From assembly GCA_902825875.1 (NCBI GenBank), contig CADECP010000004.1:209878-273877 (forward strand): a stretch of 64,000 bases of DNA, in the 5' to 3' direction. The notes beneath the pieces were generated by a model. It was not told where the DNA came from and ran no database searches. It worked only from the letters and a program-made list of their open reading frames with translations. The stretch comes from an uncultured Acidobacteriota bacterium. GTDB lineage: Bacteria > Acidobacteriota > Blastocatellia > RBC074. This document shows, one piece after another, positions 37,235-45,065 of this stretch (within the stretch, counting starts at the first letter, position 1; each line of letters starts with the position of its first letter). The position numbers were made by a program, and so were the translations under genes.

Positions 37235-39007
37235 TCAGCTTCTCCTTGTGTTTGGATTATTCGCTCGCCCTACTCCGTATAACTTTCGTGCCTCTTCAAG
37301 CGCAACGAAAGCGTCTTTCTCCTCGCGTTCGCCTTGTGACGTAGGTTGTTTGATCTTCACCAGCACAGGGAAATTGATGAGTTGCCCTGAAAGGATGGCT
37401 TCCCCAACATCTAAATCAGGAAGCATGCGAGCTTCGTCTTCCCCTAAACTCTCAATTACTTTGCGGATGAAATTTTGATCAGCAGGGTTCACCATCCGCA
37501 TGATGATGTGCGAGTTGCACATTGCGAGTGCCGTTTCATCCAGCCTGGAAGGACGTTGGCTGATGAGAATTAGGCCGACGCTAAACTTTCGTCCTTCTTG
37601 TGCGATTTGCCGCGTAGCAGCAACCGCACGCTGTTCGGCAGGTGTGTCTGCTTTCGCAGGAGCAAAGTTATGTGCTTCTTCTAGCAAAAGTAAGACAGGC
37701 AACTTGAGTTCGTCGCGGACACGCGCATCATACAGATCATTTGTGATGATGCTATAAATCGTTGCTTGAAAGTCGCCAGTGTATCCCGCAAGAGAGACAA
37801 TGCTGATGCCGCCATACTGAACTAATTCTTTTCGATCTGTAGGAAGCGGCGTTGCTCCTATTGCTGCGATCTTTTTGTTTGTGTCCTCCATTCGGCGCAA
37901 TGCGGCTGCGGTTGCATAAGCCCTCTTCTTTATACCTTCGAGAGTACGTTTATCTGTGCCGGTGTAGTTTGCTAAACCGCTCCATCCCCAAGTTGTCAAT
38001 GATTGCTCGCCCGCGGCGTCTGCTTGATCTTTTACGATCTCCCCTGCTTCAGCCAAATATGCAATAAGCCACATATCACGCTCCACGGGAAAAACTGTGC
38101 CAATCTCAGGCTTATTCAATCTTTGGGCGAGCCAGCCAATTCGTGTTTGGTTTTCGGTCTTATCATCTGTGAGAAACATCTTTGCTGCACGAAAGACTTC
38201 ATCAAACCGATGCCTCATTGTCGGAGTTAGTTCATAACCTAAGCTGTTGATTATTTCAGCAACTGTCTCCGCATCTTCCTCAAATATAGGAAATTTAGCG
38301 TAGTAACGACGAACTCGATTCCCTAATCCAGGAACTTCAGAAAGCCCTGTGTAATCACCGTGCGGGTCGAATATCACGATGGGGTAATTTTTGTTGGCAA
38401 GCTCTTCAATGATGCGACGAGCCGTGACACTCTTGCCCGCACCCGTCATTGCAAGAATCGCCAAGTGACGTGTCACGATAGCGTGACCGTCAACTTTAAC
38501 GTCTACTTCTCGGCGATTTGAAAGATGAGCTATATCAAGCGCGCGGTCTTTTTTATGTTCAAGCTCACCCAAGACGACGCGAGCAATATCGGATGACTCT
38601 GGGCGATAGGCGCTGGATGCTGGCTGCGGTGGATAGCGAAGGTGATCCAGCTTGCCGCCTGCGCCTCCATCAAGCGGTTCCGCGCCTAATATCTGACAAA
38701 CGGCAGTAACCATTTCACGGCTTAACGACAGCACCGTATCAAAGGGGTCTGTTTGCGTAGCCGCAAGCTCGTGCCCAGCCTCCACAGGAAAGAGTGGGTT
38801 TAGTCTTTCAATACGTTGCACCTTCGCCCAAACGCGAATTTGCTTTGGCGAAGCCGTACCATCTGTAGGACGCAAGGTCGCATCAACTGCGATGATGTCC
38901 TGTTCTCGAACTGCTTCATGATCTAAAGCCAACCGAAACTCGCGGCTAGTACTTTCTCCGACAATGGTTCCAACAAACTTTCGGTTTTGGTTATTTGCTG
39001 AGGGCAT
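37235..39007 (-). CDS. HerA-like hexameric DNA translocase/ATPase
   Basis: This 590-residue FtsK/HerA-superfamily ATPase has an N-terminal HAS-barrel-like region (FVGTIVGESTSREFRLAL). Walker A is MTGAGKSVTA (187-196) with IVIFDPHGDYTGL after it. Walker B is VLLLLEEAHNFAP, followed by ISQRPSRLDETALAMCNSH, the motif of HerA proteins. HerA pumps double-stranded DNA and pairs with the NurA nuclease in end resection; bacterial HerA proteins also recur in anti-phage systems. The NurA-like gene lies 12 bp upstream, and AAAGGAAA lies ahead of this start. Composition is visibly more A/T-rich than in core genes, fitting horizontal origin. Confidence 0.88.
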   Translation of the reverse strand: MPSANNQNRKFVGTIVGESTSREFRLALDHEAVREQDIIAVDATLRPTDGTASPKQIRVWAKVQRIERLNPLFPVEAGHELAATQTDPFDTVLSLSREMVTAVCQILGAEPLDGGAGGKLDHLRYPPQPASSAYRPESSDIARVVLGELEHKKDRALDIAHLSNRREVDVKVDGHAIVTRHLAILAMTGAGKSVTARRIIEELANKNYPIVIFDPHGDYTGLSEVPGLGNRVRRYYAKFPIFEEDAETVAEIINSLGYELTPTMRHRFDEVFRAAKMFLTDDKTENQTRIGWLAQRLNKPEIGTVFPVERDMWLIAYLAEAGEIVKDQADAAGEQSLTTWGWSGLANYTGTDKRTLEGIKKRAYATAAALRRMEDTNKKIAAIGATPLPTDRKELVQYGGISIVSLAGYTGDFQATIYSIITNDLYDARVRDELKLPVLLLLEEAHNFAPAKADTPAEQRAVAATRQIAQEGRKFSVGLILISQRPSRLDETALAMCNSHIIMRMVNPADQNFIRKVIESLGEDEARMLPDLDVGEAILSGQLINFPVLVKIKQPTSQGEREEKDAFVALEEARKLYGVGRANNPNTRRS

Positions 39008-39019
39008 AAATTTCCTTTC

Positions 39020-40516
39020 TTAGCTTTGTGGCCGGAAGAGCCAGTCTCTATGCGTCATGTAAATTGCCTGCACAAGTATGCGGCGCATCTCTGCATCGCT
39101 TATCTCTCCGCGTTGCAAACTTACGCCTAAATGATGACGAATCAGTTTGCCGTAAGACTGAGTCATCCATGCAGGAACTTTTGCAAATTTATCCGCTATG
39201 TCCAATCCGACAGGAAAGCCATAGCCTGGTAACAAGCGAGAATACATGTGCGCTCGGTTTACAGCTTCGTGAATTTGATCGTCTCCAAGCTCAGCAAATG
39301 TCTCCACTCTGATGGGTTCAGTCGTTTCTGAAACACTCAGGTAGCAACCATTCACTCTGGGGAATCCAGTTTTGTTATTTTCAGGCTTTAAGGGGGCGAA
39401 GTTCACAACGCTTACGTCTGGTTCGTTAGGTAAAGTGACTCTGCCTTCTCGCAATCCATCGTATTTTGCGATTTCCCAAGACTCAGAGTATTGCCCTGGT
39501 TGAAGGAGCATTGCCATCAAAAGCGCATCTGTGTAATTCAACCGATCAAGAAGCGATTTAGGCGATTTCAAATCTGTTCGCCCATACATCTGGTTAAAGT
39601 AGTTTTCCTGATTGTTTTTTCGGAGGCCTTGAAAAACGCGGGCGAGTAAGATCGTTTCGCTAAACGCCCGCAGTTCGCCTCGCTCAACGACGCCTGCGAT
39701 GATTGGCTTAGGCGTTCGCTGTTTAGCCGTTTCAATGAGTCGTCTGTAAAGCCACGAAATCCAGGCCAATGGCTCGAACAATTTTTTCTGAATCCATTCG
39801 TCAGAACGTGGGGTCATCGGCGGATAGATGTAGAGCTTGGCGTCCTCCAAGAACTCTTCTTTTAAGCGATGGGCCGTATTAGTTCCAGGAGCATATTGTT
39901 TTAGAAAAAGGTCAATGTCTTTTTCTGTAAATGGCGTGTGACCAGCATACGCGCTCATCATGTAGACCAGCGGGCCGTGAAACATAAGCAGTCGTAAATC
40001 GGGAGTTCGTTCGAGTGCCGATAGCCCACCCAACAATTCCGCTGAGATTCTGACAATATCAATGAAGTCTTTTCGTTCTTTGTTGCCGCCTTCCAGGTCG
40101 CCAAGGATTACGGGGTAATAACCGAATTGCTCGCGCTCTGATAAGCGTCGCTCACCTGTTCGGACACAATATGAACCCACGCGCAACAGAATCGGCACTT
40201 GGCTTGATAACTGAACTTTACCGACGCCACCGTCAATAAAAGTGACGACTTCATCTTGAACCGATGACCAATCAACTTTGGGCGTATCGTAGACACCAAG
40301 GATTGGGTCAGGGCGTTTGCCTGTTGCATAGGAGTTGATGGCTTTACGCAGAGCAGAAATAAACTGAGCCGTATTCTTGAAGTAGTTGTTGCGCAGGCTT
40401 TCAGCGACAGTGAAGGCGTTTTCTGCCAACTTCATCAACAAGTGCGGCTGACGTTGTAACTCAGCCTGGACGCCTTCTTCTGTTAGGCGAATCTGAGAAG
40501 GATTTGATTGACTCAT
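39020..40516 (-). CDS. NurA-like nuclease
   Basis: This 498-residue protein has a NurA fold. FIDGG (93-97) gives the first metal-binding Asp, LLMFHGPLVYMM corresponds to the DGxL motif with His in place of Asp, and GFPVGLDIADKFAKVP near the end matches the C-terminal metal-ligand motif. NurA is a 5'-3' nuclease loaded on HerA. The ATG at 40516 overlaps the upstream stop (ATGA), which fixes the start; a longer frame to 40654 would overlap the upstream gene. The His for Asp in the middle motif leaves activity open. The HerA gene follows 12 bp later. Confidence 0.75.
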   Translation of the reverse strand: MSQSNPSQIRLTEEGVQAELQRQPHLLMKLAENAFTVAESLRNNYFKNTAQFISALRKAINSYATGKRPDPILGVYDTPKVDWSSVQDEVVTFIDGGVGKVQLSSQVPILLRVGSYCVRTGERRLSEREQFGYYPVILGDLEGGNKERKDFIDIVRISAELLGGLSALERTPDLRLLMFHGPLVYMMSAYAGHTPFTEKDIDLFLKQYAPGTNTAHRLKEEFLEDAKLYIYPPMTPRSDEWIQKKLFEPLAWISWLYRRLIETAKQRTPKPIIAGVVERGELRAFSETILLARVFQGLRKNNQENYFNQMYGRTDLKSPKSLLDRLNYTDALLMAMLLQPGQYSESWEIAKYDGLREGRVTLPNEPDVSVVNFAPLKPENNKTGFPRVNGCYLSVSETTEPIRVETFAELGDDQIHEAVNRAHMYSRLLPGYGFPVGLDIADKFAKVPAWMTQSYGKLIRHHLGVSLQRGEISDAEMRRILVQAIYMTHRDWLFRPQS

Positions 40517-41271
40517 GTGCGAATGACCTCCATTCCAAGCTGGCTTAAAACGCGCCGCGCTTCGTCTGAGTGAAAATCGTTTACGGATAGACCCGTTAGT
40601 TGGCTCACCAGCCATTTGGGTGAAACACGTGCATCGCCTAGTTGCACGTACCACGACTGAAAGTCAGAAGGCTTTCCCGATTTTCCGGCAAGAGCGAGCA
40701 ACCCCCTTTTGATAACTTGCTCTGTGGTCAGACAAAGCGTTTGCCCTCTTATAACGGCTCTGCCAGTGAGCATAATATCCTGGGTAGCAGGCGGTTTTTC
40801 ATACAGCCAATCGCGCAAGTCAGAAAGCTTGCCGCCGGATTTCCCTCGCGCGAAATGTATTTTTAGCTTTGTCGGATCAAGTTGAGACAAATCGCCCAAA
40901 ACGGCTTCATATTTTTGAGTAACACTGACGAACAATTCACGGTAAGAAGAGTGTTGACTCCACCGCTGTATTTGTTTGTGTACTCTGGGTTGAAGTTCAA
41001 CGCAGCGGTTAGTATCAAGCAGCAAGTCATAATTAGGAATCGGTTGAGTGACAGCGATAAGTCCAAATTTGGCAGACAAAACATAAACATCAAGTTCTTC
41101 TGCTTGTATGGGGCACTCATTTAAGAACTTTCTGAGTATGAAAAAGGCGGGTCCGTCATAACGCTCAAGAGCAGGTAACAAATTGGGCGAGGCTTTTTTT
41201 CGTTCGCAGCAAGATAGCAACAACGCCCGACTCTTTGTTGTTGTTTTTTTGTTTGATAAAACTCTATTCAT
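40513..41271 (-). CDS. DUF6884/YaaA-like protein, first gene of the HerA-NurA-TGT operon
   Basis: This 252-residue protein has the signature LLSCCERKK (18-26), RYDGPAFF (37-44), LSAKFGLI (65-72) and IPNYD (78-82), recalled as the DUF6884/YaaA-like pattern. The C-terminal ~100 residues are a separate basic region (KSGKPSDFQSWYVQLGDARV). Domains of this type occur near 7-deazaguanine transglycosylases, which fits the TGT paralogue at the other end of the operon; that association is from memory. The stop overlaps the NurA start by four bases. The ATG at 41271 has only a weak ribosome-binding site. Biochemical function is unknown. Confidence 0.6.
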   Translation of the reverse strand: MNRVLSNKKTTTKSRALLLSCCERKKASPNLLPALERYDGPAFFILRKFLNECPIQAEELDVYVLSAKFGLIAVTQPIPNYDLLLDTNRCVELQPRVHKQIQRWSQHSSYRELFVSVTQKYEAVLGDLSQLDPTKLKIHFARGKSGGKLSDLRDWLYEKPPATQDIMLTGRAVIRGQTLCLTTEQVIKRGLLALAGKSGKPSDFQSWYVQLGDARVSPKWLVSQLTGLSVNDFHSDEARRVLSQLGMEVIRT

Positions 41272-41455
41272 TGATTGAAATGGGGCGGCAACACTACTCA
41301 AGGATTTTTCAGACCGAAGCGGCTGCTTTCGGTTTGGCAGCGGCACTATAAGACGGAGGGAAGAAGTTGAAAAGGTGCAGGTGTAAAAGTTGCTGATGCT
41401 GAGACTGCTGGGTTGGAAATTCCCCTAGAGAATCATCTGTCCGCCAAACTTGGTC

Positions 41456-41479
41456 AATATGCGTATCAAGGTTGAGCAT
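41456..41479 (-). pseudogene. truncated VapC-like PIN toxin (first eight codons only)
   Basis: Overlapping the end of the Phd gene is ATG-CTC-AAC-CTT-GAT-ACG-CAT-ATT (MLNLDTHI), the standard beginning of PIN-domain toxins and in the standard Phd-VapC overlap position. After the isoleucine the frame stays open to 41309, but the sequence has nothing of a PIN domain. The toxin seems to have been cut here, and the junction would be the right border of the four-gene island. Confidence 0.5.
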
Positions 41480-41720
41480 CCCATTCAATTCCCGTTGAGA
41501 ACACATCGCCGTGAACGGCTATCTGGCCGTGCATGGAGCCAATCAACAGTTCGTTGTTGACGGCAGCGACGGGCGTGATGCGCGCCAGCGGGCGACCTTC
41601 TTTGGTGACGATCAAATCGGGCAGGCCGGGCGCAACCAGTTGCTCCAGGACTTCCAGGCAACGCGCCTTGAATTCGGCCAGGTCAATGCTGGGATTGAGA
41701 TTTGCTTCTACGGTATTCAT
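41466..41720 (-). CDS. Phd/YefM-family antitoxin, orphan
   Basis: This 84-residue protein has the Phd/YefM fold: an N-terminal DNA-binding part (SIDLAEFKARCLEVLEQL), then LIVTKEGRPLARITPV and a toxin-binding tail (LIGSMHGQIAVHGDVFSTGI). Such antitoxins repress their own operon and neutralise a VapC-type RNase. The ATG at 41720 follows an AGGAG-like AGAAGGAGC. The partner toxin is reduced to its first codons, so the antitoxin is left without a target at this locus. Confidence 0.8.
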   Translation of the reverse strand: MNTVEANLNPSIDLAEFKARCLEVLEQLVAPGLPDLIVTKEGRPLARITPVAAVNNELLIGSMHGQIAVHGDVFSTGIEWDAQP

Positions 41721-41909
41721 CACGCTGCTCCTTCTGTTGAAAAGCTTCAATGACTTTGGGACTTTGTAAGCTGCGCCGAGTTTAGCACAAGCCTTCTGCC
41801 CGCTCGTAGCAGGAATCTGACCATTGCTCACACGTGCCAATCAACGACCATCCGTACAATGCCAATGACCAAACAGAACTTGAGCTTTTCCTAAGCAGGT
41901 GAATTCTGA

Positions 41910-42276
41910 CTACCGCACCGGAGTAAATGCGGCGCGGCCTTCCGTCAACGGCAGCACTTCCTGAATCAGAGTCAGCAAAAACAGTCCGGGTTCTTCCAGC
42001 ATTGGGACGTGTGCCGAGCGTTCCAGAATGATGAAGCGTTTGTGCGGCGCTTCAATCGTCTCAAAAAAAAGCTTTCGCCGGTTCGTATGGCGTGTGCAGA
42101 TCGTTGCGCCCCATCATCACGATGACTGGGACTTTGAAGGTTTTGCGTTCGCCTGCGTTTTGGTTTGCGGGCGGCGCAGCGTCGGTTTGCGAGCGTCCAT
42201 TTGCCATCACTGTCCGCGAAAACCATTGCGAAGCTTTCTCCTGCCCGCCCACGTTTCCCGTAATAATCTTTCGCAC
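41910..42276 (-). pseudogene. alpha/beta-hydrolase C-terminal fragment, frameshifted
   Basis: Reading the minus strand, one frame gives [20 protein letters not shown] (hydrolase acid-residue region). After a run of eight T (42061-42070) the family continues in another frame: [20 protein letters not shown] with the catalytic His, MLEEPGLF, and a stop at 41910. The N-terminal half with the nucleophile Ser is missing, and the fragment ends at an 86-bp inverted-repeat element. The T-run slip could be a sequencing error, but the 5' truncation is independent of it. It resembles proline iminopeptidase-type hydrolases. Confidence 0.65.
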
Positions 42277-42280
42277 AGTA

Positions 42281-42366
42281 GGGCTTACGCAAACAGAGAA
42301 AAAGTAAGCTTCGCGCGTCTTTTACGGCAGCCGGTGGCGGCTGCGTACCCAGATTTGCGTAAGCCC
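42281..42366. mobile_element. 86-bp MITE-like element with 13-bp terminal inverted repeats
   Basis: GGGCTTACGCAAA (42281-42293) and its exact reverse complement TTTGCGTAAGCCC (42354-42366) bound an 86-bp segment containing a further hairpin (GCAGCC/GGCTGC). It lies at the point where the hydrolase pseudogene loses its 5' part. No target-site duplication is obvious and no transposase with these ends is in the window. Confidence 0.65.
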
Positions 42367-42509
42367 CATTCTTGATATCTATGGCTAGACGCTTCAGCCC
42401 CCTTTTCCAACCTGAAATAAGTGCAACCAGTTACCGGTATATTACGTTTGACGGTTTTGGCTCGGCGTCTTTTCGAGCCGAATTAATACCATCGGAAGCA
42501 GGTCATTTT

Positions 42510-43733
42510 ATGAGATTTCTGGAGTCGGTTTTTCTCGCTCTTTCGTCGTTGCGAGCGCACAAACTGAGGTCGTTTCTGACTTTGTTGGGCGTGATTTTCG
42601 GCGTCATGACAGTGGTCGCCGTCGCCGCCGTCATCGAAGGTTTTTTCCGTTACGTTGATCGCACGGTGACGGCGGATTTGGGCGCGAACACTGTTTTGTT
42701 GGACAAATTCGGCATCATCACCAGCTTTGAAGATTTTCTGAATGCCAATCGCCGCAACAAAGACATCATGCTGTCCGATGGGCAATACTTGCAGGAACGA
42801 ATGACGCTGGCGCAATACATCGGCGTACAGGGATTCAGCAGCGCCGAAATTCGCGCTGGCAATGAAAAGCTGACCGGCATCAACGTCAAAGGCAACACGC
42901 CAAACATGGTTTACATTGACGCGACTCAGCCCGATCTTGGCCGGTACGTCAACGAAAGCGACAACGAACGGCGGCGATACGTGGCGCTGATCGGCGTGGA
43001 AGTCGCCGACAAACTGTTCAACACCCGCGAAGCCGTCGGGCGCGAAATCAAAATCAACGGTTTGCCGTTTGAAGTCGTCGGCGTCGCCAAAGAACGCGGT
43101 TCGGTCTTCGGCCAATCGCAGGATGATTTCGTTATCATTCCAATCACCACTCACCAGAAATTGTTTGGAACCCGCCAAAGCCTGACCATTTCAGTCAAAG
43201 GTTACGACAATGGCAATCTTCAAGACTTGCAGGATCAGGTTCGCATGCTGATGCGCGCCCGCCACGGATTGAGCTACAACGACAAAGACACATTCGGTTT
43301 CGTCACATCCGAAGCCATCAACAACTTTGTTCAAGCCTTGTTCGGAATCATCGCGGCGGTGGCCTTGGGCGTGACTTCGATTTCGTTGGTTGTCGGCGGC
43401 ATCGTCATTATGAACATCATGCTGGTGACGGTGACTGAACGGACGCGCGAAATCGGCATTCGTAAATCGTTGGGCGCTCGGCGAAAAGACATCCTGATGC
43501 AATTCCTGATCGAATCTACAACGCTTTCGTTGGTTGGCGGAGCGATAGGGCTGGGACTGGCATACGTAATCTCGTGGCTGCTGGTCAAATTCTCTCCGAT
43601 TCCGGCTGAACTGCCGATCTGGGCGGCGTTTCTGGCCATCGGAGTTTCCAGCGGCGTCGGCATCATCTTCGGCCTGTACCCAGCCTGGAAAGCCGCCAAG
43701 CTCGATCCGATTGTCGCGTTGAGAGCGGAGTAA
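42510..43733 (+). CDS. MacB-like ABC transporter permease
   Basis: This 407-residue permease without its own ATPase domain has an N-terminal segment LRSFLTLLGVIFGVMTVVAV, a large periplasmic MacB_PCD domain, and an FtsX domain with TERTREIGIRKSLGARRKDI and three terminal helices (ISLVVGGIVIMNIMLVTVTE, TLSLVGGAIGLGLAYVISWL, WAAFLAIGVSSGVGIIFGLYP). The ATG at 42510 is preferred because family members begin MRFLESVxxAxxxLRxHKLRS; the open frame upstream to 42372 is not conserved in style. A paralogue follows 6 bp later. No ATPase or adaptor gene is adjacent. Confidence 0.88.
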   Translation: MRFLESVFLALSSLRAHKLRSFLTLLGVIFGVMTVVAVAAVIEGFFRYVDRTVTADLGANTVLLDKFGIITSFEDFLNANRRNKDIMLSDGQYLQERMTLAQYIGVQGFSSAEIRAGNEKLTGINVKGNTPNMVYIDATQPDLGRYVNESDNERRRYVALIGVEVADKLFNTREAVGREIKINGLPFEVVGVAKERGSVFGQSQDDFVIIPITTHQKLFGTRQSLTISVKGYDNGNLQDLQDQVRMLMRARHGLSYNDKDTFGFVTSEAINNFVQALFGIIAAVALGVTSISLVVGGIVIMNIMLVTVTERTREIGIRKSLGARRKDILMQFLIESTTLSLVGGAIGLGLAYVISWLLVKFSPIPAELPIWAAFLAIGVSSGVGIIFGLYPAWKAAKLDPIVALRAE

Positions 43734-43739
43734 AAAGTT

Positions 43740-44978
43740 ATGTTGAAGCAACAAGCAAAAGAATTGTTATCGCAAGCCATGGTTACGCTGTGGTCGCACA
43801 AGTTCCGGTCGTTTCTGACTGTGCTGGGCGTAGTCATCGGAACTTCGACGGTCATCGGCGTGGCTTCGCTGGCCAGCGGTTTGGAAGCCGGGTTCAAGGA
43901 ACAGATCGAACAGTTCGGAACCAACGTCGCCTTTGTCAGCCGTCTGGGCGGAGGACCGCGTCACAGCGATTTCACCGAAGAAGAGCGCAAGCGCAAACCC
44001 ATCACGTTGGAAGATTCCATCGCGCTCAGCCAGTTGCCGTCGGTCGCAGCGGCTTCGCCGAGTTTGCGTCCGAGTGGCGTGCCGCCGACAGTGAAATTTC
44101 GCGGCAACGAAGTTCGCACTTCGCAGGTTCGCGGCGTCTGGGCGGCTTATGCCTACACGCGCGAAGTCGCAATTGCGCGCGGACGCTTTTTCACCGATTC
44201 CGAAGATCAGCACAGCAGCGAAGTCGCCATCATTGGTTACGACATTGCCGAAAGGTTGATGCAAGGATACGAACCGTTGGAAAAGGAAATTCAGATCGGC
44301 AACAAAGTCTTTCGCGTGATTGGCGTGCTGGAAAAATCCAAAAACCTGCTGGGCGGAGGCGGCCCCAATCAGGATTCGATGATCTTTGTTCCTTACACCG
44401 TCATGCATTCGATGTATCCGATGCAGGAAGATCATTTTGTCGCTTTGGCGGCGCATTCCGGGAAACTCGACACCTTGATTGACGAAGCGCGCGAATTGCT
44501 GCGCCGTCGTCGCAACGTTGCTTACGATCAACCGGACAGTTTTCAGATAGACACGCCCAGCGGCATTCAGGAAAGTTTCGGCAAGATGCTGGCGATGGTG
44601 GCGATGATCGTCATTCCGATTGTCAGCGTGGCGTTGCTGGTGGGCGGCATCGGCGTGATGAACATCATGCTGGTCAGCGTCACCGAACGCACGAAGGAAA
44701 TTGGCGTTCGCCGAGCCATTGGCGCCACGCGCAAAGACATCATCTTTCAGTTTCTGTTGGAAGCCTGCACCTTGACCGGCGTCGGTGGAATTATCGGAAT
44801 CATCTTTGGTTATTTGATCAGCAGTCTGTTGAAACTATTCAAATTCCCGTCAACCGTGCCGATGCTCTACGTGGTCATAGGTTTTAGCGTGTCGGTGGCA
44901 ATTGGCCTGATTGCCGGAATTTATCCGGCGTTCAAGGCTTCGCGGCTCGACCCGATTGAAGCATTGCGTTACGAATAA
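43740..44978 (+). CDS. MacB-like ABC transporter permease (paralogue)
   Basis: This 412-residue paralogue of the preceding gene has the same order: KFRSFLTVLGVVIGTSTVIGV at the N-terminus, a periplasmic domain, and the loop TERTKEIGVRRAIGATRKDI with terminal membrane helices ending in PAFKASRLDPIEALRYE. The two genes are 6 bp apart and surely co-transcribed. They must borrow an ATPase encoded elsewhere. A clear terminator follows at 45001. Confidence 0.9.
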   Translation: MLKQQAKELLSQAMVTLWSHKFRSFLTVLGVVIGTSTVIGVASLASGLEAGFKEQIEQFGTNVAFVSRLGGGPRHSDFTEEERKRKPITLEDSIALSQLPSVAAASPSLRPSGVPPTVKFRGNEVRTSQVRGVWAAYAYTREVAIARGRFFTDSEDQHSSEVAIIGYDIAERLMQGYEPLEKEIQIGNKVFRVIGVLEKSKNLLGGGGPNQDSMIFVPYTVMHSMYPMQEDHFVALAAHSGKLDTLIDEARELLRRRRNVAYDQPDSFQIDTPSGIQESFGKMLAMVAMIVIPIVSVALLVGGIGVMNIMLVSVTERTKEIGVRRAIGATRKDIIFQFLLEACTLTGVGGIIGIIFGYLISSLLKLFKFPSTVPMLYVVIGFSVSVAIGLIAGIYPAFKASRLDPIEALRYE

Positions 44979-45000
44979 CCCAACTTCACAACCACAGAGT

Positions 45001-45043
45001 CGAAAAGAGCGCCACGCATCACAGCGGGCGCTCTTTTCGTTTT
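45001..45043 (+). terminator. rho-independent terminator after the MacB-like permease pair
   Basis: A 13-bp perfect stem (CGAAAAGAGCGCC at 45001-45013 with 45027-45039) is followed by TTTT. It lies between convergent genes and also offers an A-run on the left foot for the opposite strand. Confidence 0.82.
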
Positions 45044-45065
45044 CAGGCAAGGCCGGCAAAAAAAC

